From positions 363,274-427,273 of the forward strand of contig NZ_JH376800.1 in the NCBI RefSeq assembly GCF_000234095.1: a stretch of DNA of 64,000 nt. The letters run 5' to 3'. The first letter of the stretch is position 1, and every line of letters starts with the position of its first letter. This stretch comes from Centipeda infelix ATCC 43532 (GTDB taxonomy: Bacteria; Bacillota; Negativicutes; Selenomonadales; Selenomonadaceae). A program made the position numbers and the translations under genes. Below, one piece after another: positions 34,450 to 43,116 of the stretch. Under the pieces are notes generated by a model. That model ran no database searches, was not told where the DNA came from, and saw only the letters and a list, made by a program, of their open reading frames with translations.

Positions 34450-35430
34450 ATGCCGGCAGCTGAAATCATTAAACCAAAAATAACAATCAAGGTGGTCGGC
34501 GTGGGCGGCGGCGGCAACAATATTGTGCGTTGTGTGCGTGAAAAATACGACCTCGACATCACACTCATTGGGATCAACTCTGATCTGCGTCAGCTGAATA
34601 CGCTGCACAAGCAGGGGATTACGGTTCTGCCCGTCGGGGAGAAACTGACGAATGGACGCGGTACAGGCGGACGAGTCGAGATTGCCGAGCAGGCGGCACG
34701 TGAGGAGGAGAAGGCGATCCGTACGATGCTCGAAGGATCTGACCTCGTTATCATTGCGGCGACGATGGGTGGAGGCTTCGGGACGGGGGCAGCACCTGTT
34801 GTTGCAGAAATCGCGCAGGATATGGGCATTCTCTCGATTGGTGTGGTGACGATGCCGTTTCACTTCGAGATGCCGCGCAAGACACAGACGGCACAGGTGG
34901 GGATCGCCAAAATGCAGGGACGTACGGATGCGTTCATTACGATCCGCAATGACAACCTACTCAAGATCGCGCCGGATCGAAATATGTCCTTTGTCGAGGC
35001 CTTTGCCCTTGCGGATGAGGTTCTACGGCAGACCGTCGGTTGTGTGGCGGAGCTGATCCTCACAACGGGGATTATTAACGTCGATTTCTCCGATGTGACA
35101 ACGATCTTCCGACAGGGAGCATCGAGTGATGCCCTGCTCGCGATCGGTACGGACGTAAGTCCTCAGAAGGCGGTACGGAAGGCAGTCGAGAGTCCGCTCA
35201 TCGACCGCGGCATCGATGGAGCGCGCGGAATTGTACTGAACCTCACAGGCGATCCTACGATGAGCTTACGCGATGTGGATGAGGCGGTACACTATATTCA
35301 TAAGAGTGCACACCCCGAGGTCAACGTGATCGTGGGGCTTGTCGTGCAGCCGGAGATGGCGGGCAGGGTGCAGGCGACACTCATTGCAACGGATTTTGAT
35401 GACAGCTATATCCCTGCTTCTGAGGGCTGA
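34450..35430 (+). CDS. FtsZ-family GTPase paralogue with altered tubulin signature
   Basis: A 326-residue FtsZ/tubulin-family GTPase. The nucleotide-binding VVGVGGGGNN begins near residue 15; the tubulin signature reads GGGFGTGA (107-114), where FtsZ normally has GGGTGTGA; the T7 catalytic loop NVDFSDV keeps N210, D212 and D215. The sequence ends soon after the core fold (about residue 320), so the flexible linker and the C-terminal peptide that binds FtsA, ZipA and SepF are missing. The gene is not beside ftsA or mur genes. It is therefore probably a second FtsZ-like protein. The ATG at 34450 has AGGAG 7 bases upstream. Its role is unknown. Confidence 0.8.
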   Translation: MPAAEIIKPKITIKVVGVGGGGNNIVRCVREKYDLDITLIGINSDLRQLNTLHKQGITVLPVGEKLTNGRGTGGRVEIAEQAAREEEKAIRTMLEGSDLVIIAATMGGGFGTGAAPVVAEIAQDMGILSIGVVTMPFHFEMPRKTQTAQVGIAKMQGRTDAFITIRNDNLLKIAPDRNMSFVEAFALADEVLRQTVGCVAELILTTGIINVDFSDVTTIFRQGASSDALLAIGTDVSPQKAVRKAVESPLIDRGIDGARGIVLNLTGDPTMSLRDVDEAVHYIHKSAHPEVNVIVGLVVQPEMAGRVQATLIATDFDDSYIPASEG

Positions 35431-35462
35431 TTCGGACAAAGTTTGTGAAAGGAGGAACGCAG

Positions 35463-36251
35463 ATGGAAGAGCTCCTGCAAGAAATGCATGCATGGATGAA
35501 TGTCTATATGCGTTCCTTCCGCGCGGATGACCCAGATGTCATGCGCGGGATCCGCCTGAAGGAGATTCATACGGGCTATGTGACGGCGAATGCGCGTGCA
35601 CTTGCAAAGCACCTTGGCTGCAATGCACATGATGTAGCACTCGCCGAGATTATCGGGCTCTTTCACGATGTGGGGCGGTTTCGGCAGTATGCTGTCTATC
35701 AGACGTTCAATGATGCACAATCAGAGGATCATGCGGAGCTTGGGCTGAAAGTGCTCGCGGAGGAAGTAGACTTTTTGGCGCGGCTTCGTCCACAGGATGC
35801 TGACATTGTGCGTTTTTCCATCAAGTACCACAATAAAAAGGAAATTGCGCCGACGGACGATGAGCGAAAGCTGTTTTTCGCGAAGCTCATTCGCGACGCG
35901 GACAAGCTTGACATCTATCGTGTCCTCCTTCCGTTTCTCGCGCCCGATGCGGCGGAGAAAGCACCGCACTTCGTACCGTCGGATGCGGCGCAGGAGGTCA
36001 GCCCTGAATTTGTGGCGGACTTCGCGGCGGGACGACAGGCGGACTACTATCGTCTGCGTACGCACGGTGACCGCAAGATTGTGCGGCTCATGTGGATCTA
36101 TGACATCAATTTCATGTGGACACTGCGCCGTATTGTGGAACGTGGCTATGTGGACGCCTTTATTGAGAGCCTTCCGGCGCAGGATGGAATTGCCGAGGGC
36201 GTTGCGCGTCTGCGCGCCTATATCGAACGGCTCTGCGCACAGAACGATTGA
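35463..36251 (+). CDS. HD-domain phosphohydrolase
   Basis: A 262-residue HD-superfamily protein. Metal ligands of the family are seen as H (KEIHTGYV), HD (GLFHDVGRF) and D (LIRDADKLD). The substrate could be a nucleotide or other phosphate ester; nothing indicates a specific one. AGGAGG at 35450-35455 fixes the start at ATG 35463. It follows the FtsZ-like gene by 32 bases and precedes glnS by 30, so the three may be co-transcribed. Confidence 0.82.
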   Translation: MEELLQEMHAWMNVYMRSFRADDPDVMRGIRLKEIHTGYVTANARALAKHLGCNAHDVALAEIIGLFHDVGRFRQYAVYQTFNDAQSEDHAELGLKVLAEEVDFLARLRPQDADIVRFSIKYHNKKEIAPTDDERKLFFAKLIRDADKLDIYRVLLPFLAPDAAEKAPHFVPSDAAQEVSPEFVADFAAGRQADYYRLRTHGDRKIVRLMWIYDINFMWTLRRIVERGYVDAFIESLPAQDGIAEGVARLRAYIERLCAQND

Positions 36252-36281
36252 TTGAAATTATACGGATCGAGGGGTAGGGAC

Positions 36282-37949
36282 ATGGCGGACGTAAAGACAT
36301 CGAATTTTATCCGAAATATCATCGACGAAGATCTGCGTGCGGGACGGCACACGGAGGGGATTCACACGCGCTTCCCGCCCGAGCCGAACGGCTACCTGCA
36401 TGTCGGGCATGCGAAGTCCATCTGTCTCAACTTTAGTGTCGCCGAGGACTACGGCGGATTGTGCAATCTGCGCTTTGACGATACGAATCCGACGAAGGAG
36501 GATGTCGAGTATGTGGACTCCATCCAGGAGGACATCCGCTGGCTCGGCTTCTCGTGGGGGGATCGCCGCTTCTATGCGTCGGATTACTTCGAGCAGATGT
36601 ATAACTATGCAGTTACATTGATTGAAAAAGGACTTGCATACGTGGATGATCTCTCGGCGGATGAGATCCGTGCCCATCGCGGTACGCTGACCGAGCCGGG
36701 GGTGGAAAGCCCGTACCGCAGCCGCTCCGTGGAGGAGAATCTCGACCTCTTCAGGCGGATGCGTGCAGGTGAGTTCCCCGATGGGGCACGTGTCCTGCGT
36801 GCAAAGATCGACATGGCATCGCCGAACCTCGTGATGCGCGACACGGTGATCTATCGTATCGCGCATGTACCACACCATCGGACGGGGGATGCGTGGTGTA
36901 TCTATCCGATGTATGATTTCGCGCACCCGATCTCAGATGCAATCGAGGGCATTACGCACTCGCTGTGCACGCTTGAGTTCGAGGAGCACCGTCCGTTCTA
37001 TGACTGGCTGCTTGAGGCACTTGGCTTCCCTGCGGGGGAGCGTCCGCGCCAGATCGAGTTCGCGCGTCTCAATCTCTCGGGGGCGATCACGAGCAAGCGC
37101 AAGCTGCGTCAGCTCGTCGAGGAGGGGCATGTGCGCGGCTGGGATGATCCGCGTATGCCGACCATCTCGGGGATGCGGCGCCGCGGCTATCCGTCTGCAG
37201 CAGTTCGTGCGTTCTGTGAGGAGATCGGCGTCGCGAAGAGCAACAGCACGGTCGATAACGCCATGCTCGAGCACAGTGTCCGCGACGAACTGAACCGCAA
37301 TGCGCCGCGCATCATGGCAGTGCTGCGTCCGCTGAAGATCGTCCTCACGAACTATCCCGAGGGCGAGACAGAGTATCTGCTCGCGGAGAACAGCCCCACC
37401 CACGGCGGACAGCGTTATGTGCCGTTCGCGCGTGAACTCTATATCGACCGCGAGGACTTTATGGAGGATGCACCGAAAAAGTTCTTCCGTCTGAAGCCGG
37501 GCGGCGAGGTACGCCTCAAGCACGCCTACATCATCAAATGTGAGGAAGTCATAAAGAATGCTGCAGGAGAGATCACGGAGCTGCGCTGTACGTATGACCC
37601 TGAGACGCGGAGCGGCGGTGCTGCGGCGAACCGCAAGGTGAAGGGGACGATTCAATGGGTCGCGGCAGAGTACGCGCTCACGGCGGAGGTTCGGCTTTAT
37701 GAGAGCCTCCTGCGCGATATCCCCGAGGGTGAGGAGGTACCAGAGAATTTTATCGACGCACTGAATCCCCACTCGCTTGTGGTGCTGACGGATGCGAAGG
37801 TTGAGCCGAGTGTTCGTCTTATGGCGGCAGGTGCACACTATCAGTTCCTGCGTGTCGGTTACTTTGTGGTTGACCCGGATACCACACCGGATCATATTGT
37901 GTTCAATCGTGTGGTCGGCCTGAAGGACTCGTGGAGCAAGGTGAAGTAG
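36282..37949 (+). CDS. glnS: Glutaminyl-tRNA synthetase
   Basis: A 555-residue class I synthetase that charges tRNA-Gln with glutamine. The HIGH motif is HVGH in [16 protein letters not shown] (H40), and the KMSKS region is the degenerate ITSKRKL typical of GlnRS. The C-terminal part has the paired anticodon-binding barrels ([37 protein letters not shown]). Length equals the E. coli enzyme (554). The start ATG 36282 sits after GGGGTAGGG. Confidence 0.95.
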   Translation: MADVKTSNFIRNIIDEDLRAGRHTEGIHTRFPPEPNGYLHVGHAKSICLNFSVAEDYGGLCNLRFDDTNPTKEDVEYVDSIQEDIRWLGFSWGDRRFYASDYFEQMYNYAVTLIEKGLAYVDDLSADEIRAHRGTLTEPGVESPYRSRSVEENLDLFRRMRAGEFPDGARVLRAKIDMASPNLVMRDTVIYRIAHVPHHRTGDAWCIYPMYDFAHPISDAIEGITHSLCTLEFEEHRPFYDWLLEALGFPAGERPRQIEFARLNLSGAITSKRKLRQLVEEGHVRGWDDPRMPTISGMRRRGYPSAAVRAFCEEIGVAKSNSTVDNAMLEHSVRDELNRNAPRIMAVLRPLKIVLTNYPEGETEYLLAENSPTHGGQRYVPFARELYIDREDFMEDAPKKFFRLKPGGEVRLKHAYIIKCEEVIKNAAGEITELRCTYDPETRSGGAAANRKVKGTIQWVAAEYALTAEVRLYESLLRDIPEGEEVPENFIDALNPHSLVVLTDAKVEPSVRLMAAGAHYQFLRVGYFVVDPDTTPDHIVFNRVVGLKDSWSKVK

Positions 37950-38003
37950 AGCCCTCTCGAACCATGCGTATGTGTTGTCTTGCACAGCATAAGGAGGTTT
38001 GCC

Positions 38004-38300
38004 GTGGCAAAAATACCGAAGAACCGATCTGACAAGGATATGATGCAGGGCTTTGAGGAGGAGGAAACTCTCGCCGAGGTTTTGCTGAAAAAGGAGCGGC
38101 AGGCAGAGGAACGCGCACGTGCTCAAGCGGCACATGAACCTCCCGCCGACCTTGCCCGTGCGGGGCTTTCCTCCGCACAGGTGGATGAACTCGGTCGCGC
38201 GCTGATGGAGCTGAAGCTGTCTCTGGCACAGGAAGGTGTGCAGCACTATCGGCTCAAGATTCAGCGCAAGGGCCGACAGGTAATCATCACGGCAACGTGA
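38004..38300 (+). CDS. Small conserved-looking protein, unknown
   Basis: A 98-residue protein with a charged, probably helical middle (ETLAEVLLKKERQAEERARAQ). The C-terminal HYRLKIQRKGRQVIITAT looks like a short beta segment. The GTG start at 38004 is set by AAGGAGG at 37991-37997. It lies between glnS and the ArsB-type permease. I do not recognise the family. Confidence 0.6.
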   Translation: MAKIPKNRSDKDMMQGFEEEETLAEVLLKKERQAEERARAQAAHEPPADLARAGLSSAQVDELGRALMELKLSLAQEGVQHYRLKIQRKGRQVIITAT

Positions 38301-38332
38301 TGGATTTCTCGTAACGAGAAGAAGGATGTGTA

Positions 38333-39619
38333 ATGATGGAAAATGCAACGATTGTGGCGATTGTCATCTTCGTCATCGCTTATGCGCTCATCATTTCCGA
38401 AAAGGTACACCGTACCATTGTCGGACTGTTTGGCGCAATGCTCATGATACTCTTTGGGATTATCAGCCAGGAGACAGCAGTCCACCATATCGACTTCAAC
38501 ACGCTCGGACTCCTCATGGGCATGATGATTATTGTGAACATCACGAGTGAGACAGGGCTGTTCAACTTCCTTGCGATTTGGGCGGCACAGAAGGTCAAGG
38601 CGCAGCCGATCGCCCTCCTCGTCGTGCTCTCGACCATCACGATGGTCTGCTCGGCGCTGCTCGACAACGTCACAACGGTTCTGCTGACCGTGCCCATCAC
38701 CTTCAGCATTACATCGCAGCTCAAAGTCGATGTCATGCCCTACCTCATATCGCAGATCCTATCTTCAAATATCGGAGGTACGGCAACCCTCATCGGCGAT
38801 CCGCCGAACATCATGATTGGTAGTGCCGTCGGTCTCGACTTTATGGCGTTTGTGGAGAATCTGACACTCGTCTCAATAATTATCTTTATCTTGGTACAAT
38901 TCATTCTTATCGCGCTTTACCGAAAGAGTCTGCACACACAGCCGGAGCTCCAGGACAAGATCATGCGTCTGCCTGCAGGGGCACAGATTACCGATCATAG
39001 TCTCCTGCGCAAATGCCTTGCCGTCATCTTTCTGACGATCACACTCTTCGTCCTGCACGGCAGCCTCGGGCTTGAGTCTGCAACGGTCGCTCTCTCGGGC
39101 GCAGGGCTGCTGCTCCTCCTCACGGCGACGCGTGACGAGAACACGATTGTCAAGGTGCTCTCCAAGATCGAGTGGCCGGCAATCTTCTTCTTCGGCGGAC
39201 TCTTCATCCTCGTCGGCGCGCTTGTTGAGACGGGCGTGATTCGAATGCTTGCTGCAGAGGCGATCAAGGCGACGGGCGGCGATGTCGAAGCAACGGCGAT
39301 CCTCATCCTGTGGATGAGCGCATTCGCATCGGCATTCATCGACAACATTCCGTTTGTTGCGACGCTCATTCCGCTGATTCAGGATATGGGGCAAATGGGG
39401 CTCACGAACCTCGATCCGCTCTGGTGGTCGCTCGCGCTTGGCGCGTGCCTTGGCGGCAACGGAACGCTCATCGGTGCGAGTGCAAACGTCGTCGTTGCGT
39501 CCATGTCGGCGCAGCGCGGACGTCCGATCTCCTTCATAGGCTTCATGAAGATCGCACTCCCGATCATGACGTTCACCATCATTATCTCGAACATCTACGT
39601 CTGCATTCGCTATCTCTAA
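38333..39619 (+). CDS. ArsB/NhaD-superfamily permease
   Basis: A 428-residue membrane protein with about eleven or twelve segments, of the ion transporter (IT) superfamily. Diagnostic blocks are SALLDNVTTVLLTVPITF and SNIGGTATLIGDPPNIMIGSA in the first half and AFIDNIPFVATLIPL with GGNGTLIGASANVVVA in the second. Such proteins move arsenite, Na+ or dicarboxylates; no arsR or arsA is nearby, so arsenite is not favoured. The stop TAA (39617-39619) is completed by the first base of a MITE-like element. Confidence 0.85.
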   Translation: MMENATIVAIVIFVIAYALIISEKVHRTIVGLFGAMLMILFGIISQETAVHHIDFNTLGLLMGMMIIVNITSETGLFNFLAIWAAQKVKAQPIALLVVLSTITMVCSALLDNVTTVLLTVPITFSITSQLKVDVMPYLISQILSSNIGGTATLIGDPPNIMIGSAVGLDFMAFVENLTLVSIIIFILVQFILIALYRKSLHTQPELQDKIMRLPAGAQITDHSLLRKCLAVIFLTITLFVLHGSLGLESATVALSGAGLLLLLTATRDENTIVKVLSKIEWPAIFFFGGLFILVGALVETGVIRMLAAEAIKATGGDVEATAILILWMSAFASAFIDNIPFVATLIPLIQDMGQMGLTNLDPLWWSLALGACLGGNGTLIGASANVVVASMSAQRGRPISFIGFMKIALPIMTFTIIISNIYVCIRYL

Positions 39620-39781
39620 GGAATCGCTGATAAAATGAAGTCCGTCAGATTGGCGTAGATTTTTCGTCCGAACAAGGAGGCAAACCGGACGCATAGCCAA
39701 AGCTATGTGGAGGATTTGCCGACATAGTGCGGGCAAAAAAGATGCGTCAAGATGGCGCGGCTGAATTTATCAGTGCTTCCC
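39619..39781 (+). mobile_element. MITE-like element, copy 2
   Basis: A 163-base copy nearly identical to copy 1, with TA at 39617-39618 and 39782-39783. The left TA plus the first A of the element form the stop codon of the upstream permease. Confidence 0.87.
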
Positions 39782-39800
39782 TAAGCGGTGTGATATCGGA

Positions 39801-39836
39801 ATCCCCGACTGCTTCGACGGTCGGGGATTTATCTTT
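39801..39836 (+). terminator. Intrinsic terminator
   Basis: TCCCCGAC (39802-39809) pairs with GTCGGGGA (39820-39827), followed by TTTATCTTT. It ends the permease transcript after the repeat copy. Confidence 0.8.
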
Positions 39837-39878
39837 GCGGTTGCGTGTGCTATGCTATGATAAAAAAGGAGGATGGCA

Positions 39879-40805
39879 ATGATACTGCATACGGGAATGC
39901 GCACGGACATCCCTGCGTTCTATGCGCCGTGGTTCGCGAACCGTCTGCGTGCGGGTGAGGTCTGTGTACGCAATCCCTACGATGAGCAGCAGGTTACGCG
40001 CTACCGCCTTGATCCGTCCGTTGTCGATCTCATTGCATTCTGCACGAAAAATCCCGCGCCCATGCTCCCGCACATGACTCTTCTCGCGCCGTTCGGACAG
40101 TTCTGGTACGTTACCATCACGCCCTACGGAAGGGCCATCGAGCCGCATGTGCCGCCGTGGCAGGAGGTCGCGCGCGCCTTTCGCCGGCTCTCGGAGATTG
40201 TCGGCGTGCGCGCGGTCGGCTGGCGGTATGATCCCATCATTATCGATGGACGACATACGGTTGACTGGCATCGAGGACAGTTTTCCATGATGGCAGAGAT
40301 GCTTGCAGGTGCGACTGAGATGGTCGTCATCAGCTTTCTCATGCGCTATGCCAAGACGCGGCGGAACTTCCCCGAGGGGCGCGAGGTGACGCACGCGGAA
40401 CGGTTGGAACTCGGCGCGTATATCGTGGAGACGGCAAAAGCATACGGCATGACTGTCTATCCCTGTGGCAATGGGGATGAACTTACTGTATTTGGCGCGG
40501 ATACGGGCGGTTGCATGACACCACGTATCTATGAGCGCGCGCTCGGGCAACGGATTCGATTCCCGAAGTATCAGCGGCAGCGCAAGGAGTGCGACTGCTA
40601 TCTCGGCACGGATATCGGCGTGTACGACAGCTGTCCGCACCTCTGCCGTTACTGCTACGCAAATACGCATTTTACGCGTGTGCAGAGGAACCGCCGCCGC
40701 CACGATCCTGCATCTCCCTTTCTCATCGGGTACGCAGAGGCGGGCGATCGTGTGCATGATGCGGTGCAGGTGAGTTGGCTGGACGTTCAGGAGAGCCTGT
40801 TTTGA
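39879..40805 (+). CDS. DUF1848-family protein with cysteine cluster
   Basis: A 308-residue protein resembling the DUF1848 family. The C-terminal part has CDCYLGTDIGVYDSCPHLCRYCYAN, a cysteine cluster of the kind seen in radical SAM proteins (CxxxCxxC spacing is visible as CPHLCRYC), but no full radical SAM barrel motif is evident. It may bind an Fe-S cluster. RBS AAAGGAGG at 39865-39872 fits the start ATG 39879; ATG 39873 would have no spacing. Reaction and partner unknown. Confidence 0.72.
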   Translation: MILHTGMRTDIPAFYAPWFANRLRAGEVCVRNPYDEQQVTRYRLDPSVVDLIAFCTKNPAPMLPHMTLLAPFGQFWYVTITPYGRAIEPHVPPWQEVARAFRRLSEIVGVRAVGWRYDPIIIDGRHTVDWHRGQFSMMAEMLAGATEMVVISFLMRYAKTRRNFPEGREVTHAERLELGAYIVETAKAYGMTVYPCGNGDELTVFGADTGGCMTPRIYERALGQRIRFPKYQRQRKECDCYLGTDIGVYDSCPHLCRYCYANTHFTRVQRNRRRHDPASPFLIGYAEAGDRVHDAVQVSWLDVQESLF

Positions 40806-40833
40806 GCAATCTTTTGAGGTATAGAAAAAATGC

Positions 40834-40862
40834 TTGCACTTTATGAAAAACATCTGTATAAT
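40834..40862 (+). promoter_or_regulatory. Strong promoter upstream of the zinc-ribbon gene
   Basis: TTGCAC (40834-40839) and TATAAT (40857-40862) with 17 bases between. Transcription would start near 40869, leaving a leader of about 155 bases before the ATG at 41025. The leader contains a small TCGTTCA/TGAACGA hairpin and no recognised RNA family. Confidence 0.8.
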
Positions 40863-41024
40863 ACAGAGCGTTGAAATCCGTTCCTCAAGACCTGATAGTC
40901 GTTCAATGAACGAGTGAAGCCTTGTTTATGTAATCAAGCTTACCCGTACCATAATCTCAGTGAACGCTTTCCCAGTTCGGCGAATGGAGAGACTCTATAA
41001 TTATTCAAGGGAGATTGTGGAAGA

Positions 41025-41321
41025 ATGGCTTTTGAAGACAAGACACTCGTATGCAAGGAATGCGGCAACAACTTCGTATTCACCGCTGGTGAGCAGGAGT
41101 TCTACGCAGAGAAGGGCTTTGAGAACGAGCCGGCACGCTGCCGTGATTGCCGTGACAAGCGTCGTCGCGGTCGTGACGAGCAGCGCAGCGGCGAGCGTCA
41201 GATGTTCCATGTGGTCTGTGCCGAGTGCGGCAAGGACACGGAAGTCCCGTTCGAGCCGAAGACGGATCGTCCGGTCTACTGCCGCGACTGCTTCAACGCG
41301 AAGCGCGCAGCACGTTTCTAA
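41025..41321 (+). CDS. Small zinc-ribbon protein
   Basis: A 98-residue protein with four cysteine pairs: CKEC, CRDC, CAEC and CRDC. The two halves look like duplicated zinc ribbons separated by a basic, Arg-rich stretch (DKRRRGRDEQR). It fits the zf-trcl-like zinc-ribbon proteins of Firmicutes, which are uncharacterised; nucleic-acid binding is plausible from the basic charge. It is monocistronic, with its own strong promoter, a long leader and a terminator, suggesting high expression. Confidence 0.82.
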   Translation: MAFEDKTLVCKECGNNFVFTAGEQEFYAEKGFENEPARCRDCRDKRRRGRDEQRSGERQMFHVVCAECGKDTEVPFEPKTDRPVYCRDCFNAKRAARF

Positions 41322-41355
41322 GGATTTTTTGAGGGACTTTCGGGTTCCTTCATGG

Positions 41356-41397
41356 GAGGGATTGCTGCCTTGTGTGCGGCGTCCCTCTTTTGATTTT
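41356..41397 (+). terminator. Intrinsic terminator after the zinc-ribbon gene
   Basis: GAGGGA-TT-GCTGC pairs with GCGGC-G-TCCCTC, followed by TTTTGATTTTAT. Confidence 0.75.
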
Positions 41398-41420
41398 ATC
41401 TCATTTGAGGAGGCTTCCCT

Positions 41421-42191
41421 ATGAAACTGAAGAAATTGGCACTTGTTCTGACCGGTGCTCTCGTGAGTCTCGCGCTTGTTGGCTGCGGTGGCGGCGATCA
41501 GGCGAAGCAGGATGCAAAGGTGCTGCGCGTGGGTGCAGCAGTGGACTTCGCACCGTTCGAGTTCCAGGATGAGGGACAGAAGGAATATCAGGGCTTCGAC
41601 ATGGATCTCATCCGTGCGGTCGCAAAGGAGATGGGCAGCGAGGCGGAGATCCAGAACATTGGCTTTGATGGCCTGATCCCTGCGCTTCAGGCGAAGAACA
41701 TCGATGTCATCATCAGCGGCATGACGATCAATGATGAGCGCAAGCAGAAGGTGAATTTCTCCGATCCGTACTATCAGTCGGGTCTTACGATGATCGTCCG
41801 CAGCGATGAGGAGGCGATCAAGTCGTTCAAGGATCTCAAGGGGCACAAGGTCGCCGTCCAGATCGGCACGACGAGTGCGAATATGGTCAAGGAGATGGAG
41901 GGCGTTACGGTCACGGAGCTGAATACGCCCGCAGACTGCTTTATGGAGCTCAAGGCGCGTGGCGTGGATGCCGTTGTCAATGACCGCCCCGTCAATGATT
42001 ACTACATCAACCAGACACAGGCAGTCGGCGTGAAGTCGCTTGCGGACAAGCTCTCTGCCGAGGACTACGGCATTGCGATGGCGAAGGACAACGCTGACCT
42101 CCAGAAGAAGGTCAATGAGGCGCTCAAGAAGCTGCACGAGAACGGCGAATACGATAAGATCTATCAGAAGTGGTTCGGCGCAAGCAAGTAA
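41421..42191 (+). CDS. Polar amino-acid ABC transporter substrate-binding lipoprotein
   Basis: A 256-residue family 3 solute-binding protein. The lipobox is LALVGC (Cys near residue 22). The mature part shows VGAAVDFAPFEFQ, YQGFDMDLIRAVAKEMG, FDGLIPALQAKNIDVIISGMTI and the C-terminal HENGEYDKIYQKWFG, standard for Gln/His/Arg-type binding proteins. It lies alone, 8 kb from the HisM/GlnQ-type pair at 32148-33531, which lacks a binding protein; they may belong together. An intrinsic terminator follows. Confidence 0.88.
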   Translation: MKLKKLALVLTGALVSLALVGCGGGDQAKQDAKVLRVGAAVDFAPFEFQDEGQKEYQGFDMDLIRAVAKEMGSEAEIQNIGFDGLIPALQAKNIDVIISGMTINDERKQKVNFSDPYYQSGLTMIVRSDEEAIKSFKDLKGHKVAVQIGTTSANMVKEMEGVTVTELNTPADCFMELKARGVDAVVNDRPVNDYYINQTQAVGVKSLADKLSAEDYGIAMAKDNADLQKKVNEALKKLHENGEYDKIYQKWFGASK

Positions 42192-42204
42192 GCGCGCATC
42201 TAGG

Positions 42205-42250
42205 AAAGCCCCGCAGATGGAAAAATTCCGTCTGCGGGGCTTTTTGTGTT
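42205..42250. terminator. Bidirectional intrinsic terminator
   Basis: AAAGCCCCGCAGA (42205-42217) pairs with TCTGCGGGGCTTT (42231-42243), with A-runs and T-runs on both sides. It can serve both the binding-protein gene and the convergent rluA-type gene. Confidence 0.88.
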
Positions 42251-43116
42251 TACAGTGATAGGATGCGAGCCATATCATTAGGCAGGGGGGACGTTACAGA
42301 GAGCCGCTCACCTGTGTGCGGATGCGTGAGGGTGAGCTGGGCTGAATGGAGTGCGTGGCGTGGGATGAGCTCTGTGCTGCCGCCGTATAGGTCGTCACCG
42401 AGCAGGGGATGGCCGAGGTGGGCGAGATGCACACGAATCTGGTGCGTGCGCCCCGTCTCAAGCCGCAAGTGCAGGAGGGAATGTCGTCTGTTCGTCCACT
42501 CCGTTTGATAATGCGTACGCGCCGGTTTTCCATTAGGAGAGACGCAGCGCAGGATAATGCTCGGCAGTGCACGCGCAATGGGCGCGTCGATCGTGCCCTC
42601 CGTTGGTGTGAGCATTCCGTCAATTAGTCCAAGGTACTCGCGTGTCAGAGTGCTTTGCTTTGCAATTTGATACTGCACCTCGGGATGTTTCGCGATGAGC
42701 AGGAGTCCCGTTGTATTGCGATCGAGGCGGTGGCATGGGTGAAAGTCAAGTCGTATGCCACGCTCTTCGTAAAGACCAAGTATGGCATTTGCGACCGTTC
42801 CGTGCGCTTCCTTTGTCGTCGGATGCACGAGTTGACCTGCGGGCTTGTCGATAATGAGCAGATCCACGTCCTCGTACACGATTGCAAGCGGAAGACGCTC
42901 GGGGGTGACGGAGCTGACGATCGGCAGCTCATAGGATACAATGTCACTCGTGCGCAGCGTGGTATGCGCGGCGATGGCGGGTATGCCGTTTACAGCGAAT
43001 GTTCCGCTGTGCTTGATGCGTTTCCAGAGCCCCGAGGAAACTCCGCACACGCGCATCAGATATGCCTTTGCGGGACATTCCGCGCCCTCGGGCAGCGTTA
43101 TGATATGCTTCGTCAT
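42250..43116 (-). CDS. RluA-family 23S rRNA pseudouridine synthase
   Basis: A 288-residue RluA/RluD-family enzyme that isomerises uridine to pseudouridine in rRNA or tRNA. The active-site motif is CHRLDRNTTGLLLIAK, with catalytic Asp in HRLD. An S4-like N-terminus and the C-terminal LETGRTHQIRVHLAHLGHPLLGDDLYGG are typical. The reading frame continues upstream through the uraA region, but the ATG at 43116 overlaps the uraA stop (ATGA), which fixes the start. The exact target base cannot be given. Confidence 0.9.
   Translation of the reverse strand: MTKHIITLPEGAECPAKAYLMRVCGVSSGLWKRIKHSGTFAVNGIPAIAAHTTLRTSDIVSYELPIVSSVTPERLPLAIVYEDVDLLIIDKPAGQLVHPTTKEAHGTVANAILGLYEERGIRLDFHPCHRLDRNTTGLLLIAKHPEVQYQIAKQSTLTREYLGLIDGMLTPTEGTIDAPIARALPSIILRCVSPNGKPARTHYQTEWTNRRHSLLHLRLETGRTHQIRVHLAHLGHPLLGDDLYGGSTELIPRHALHSAQLTLTHPHTGERLSVTSPLPNDMARILSL

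Noticed and set aside
34450-35430. The main cell-division ftsZ
   Set aside because: Altered signature, missing C-terminal peptide and no division-gene neighbours make a paralogue more likely, though the whole genome is not visible.
38333-39619. Arsenite efflux operon
   Set aside because: The permease is of the broad IT superfamily and no arsR, arsA or arsC is nearby.
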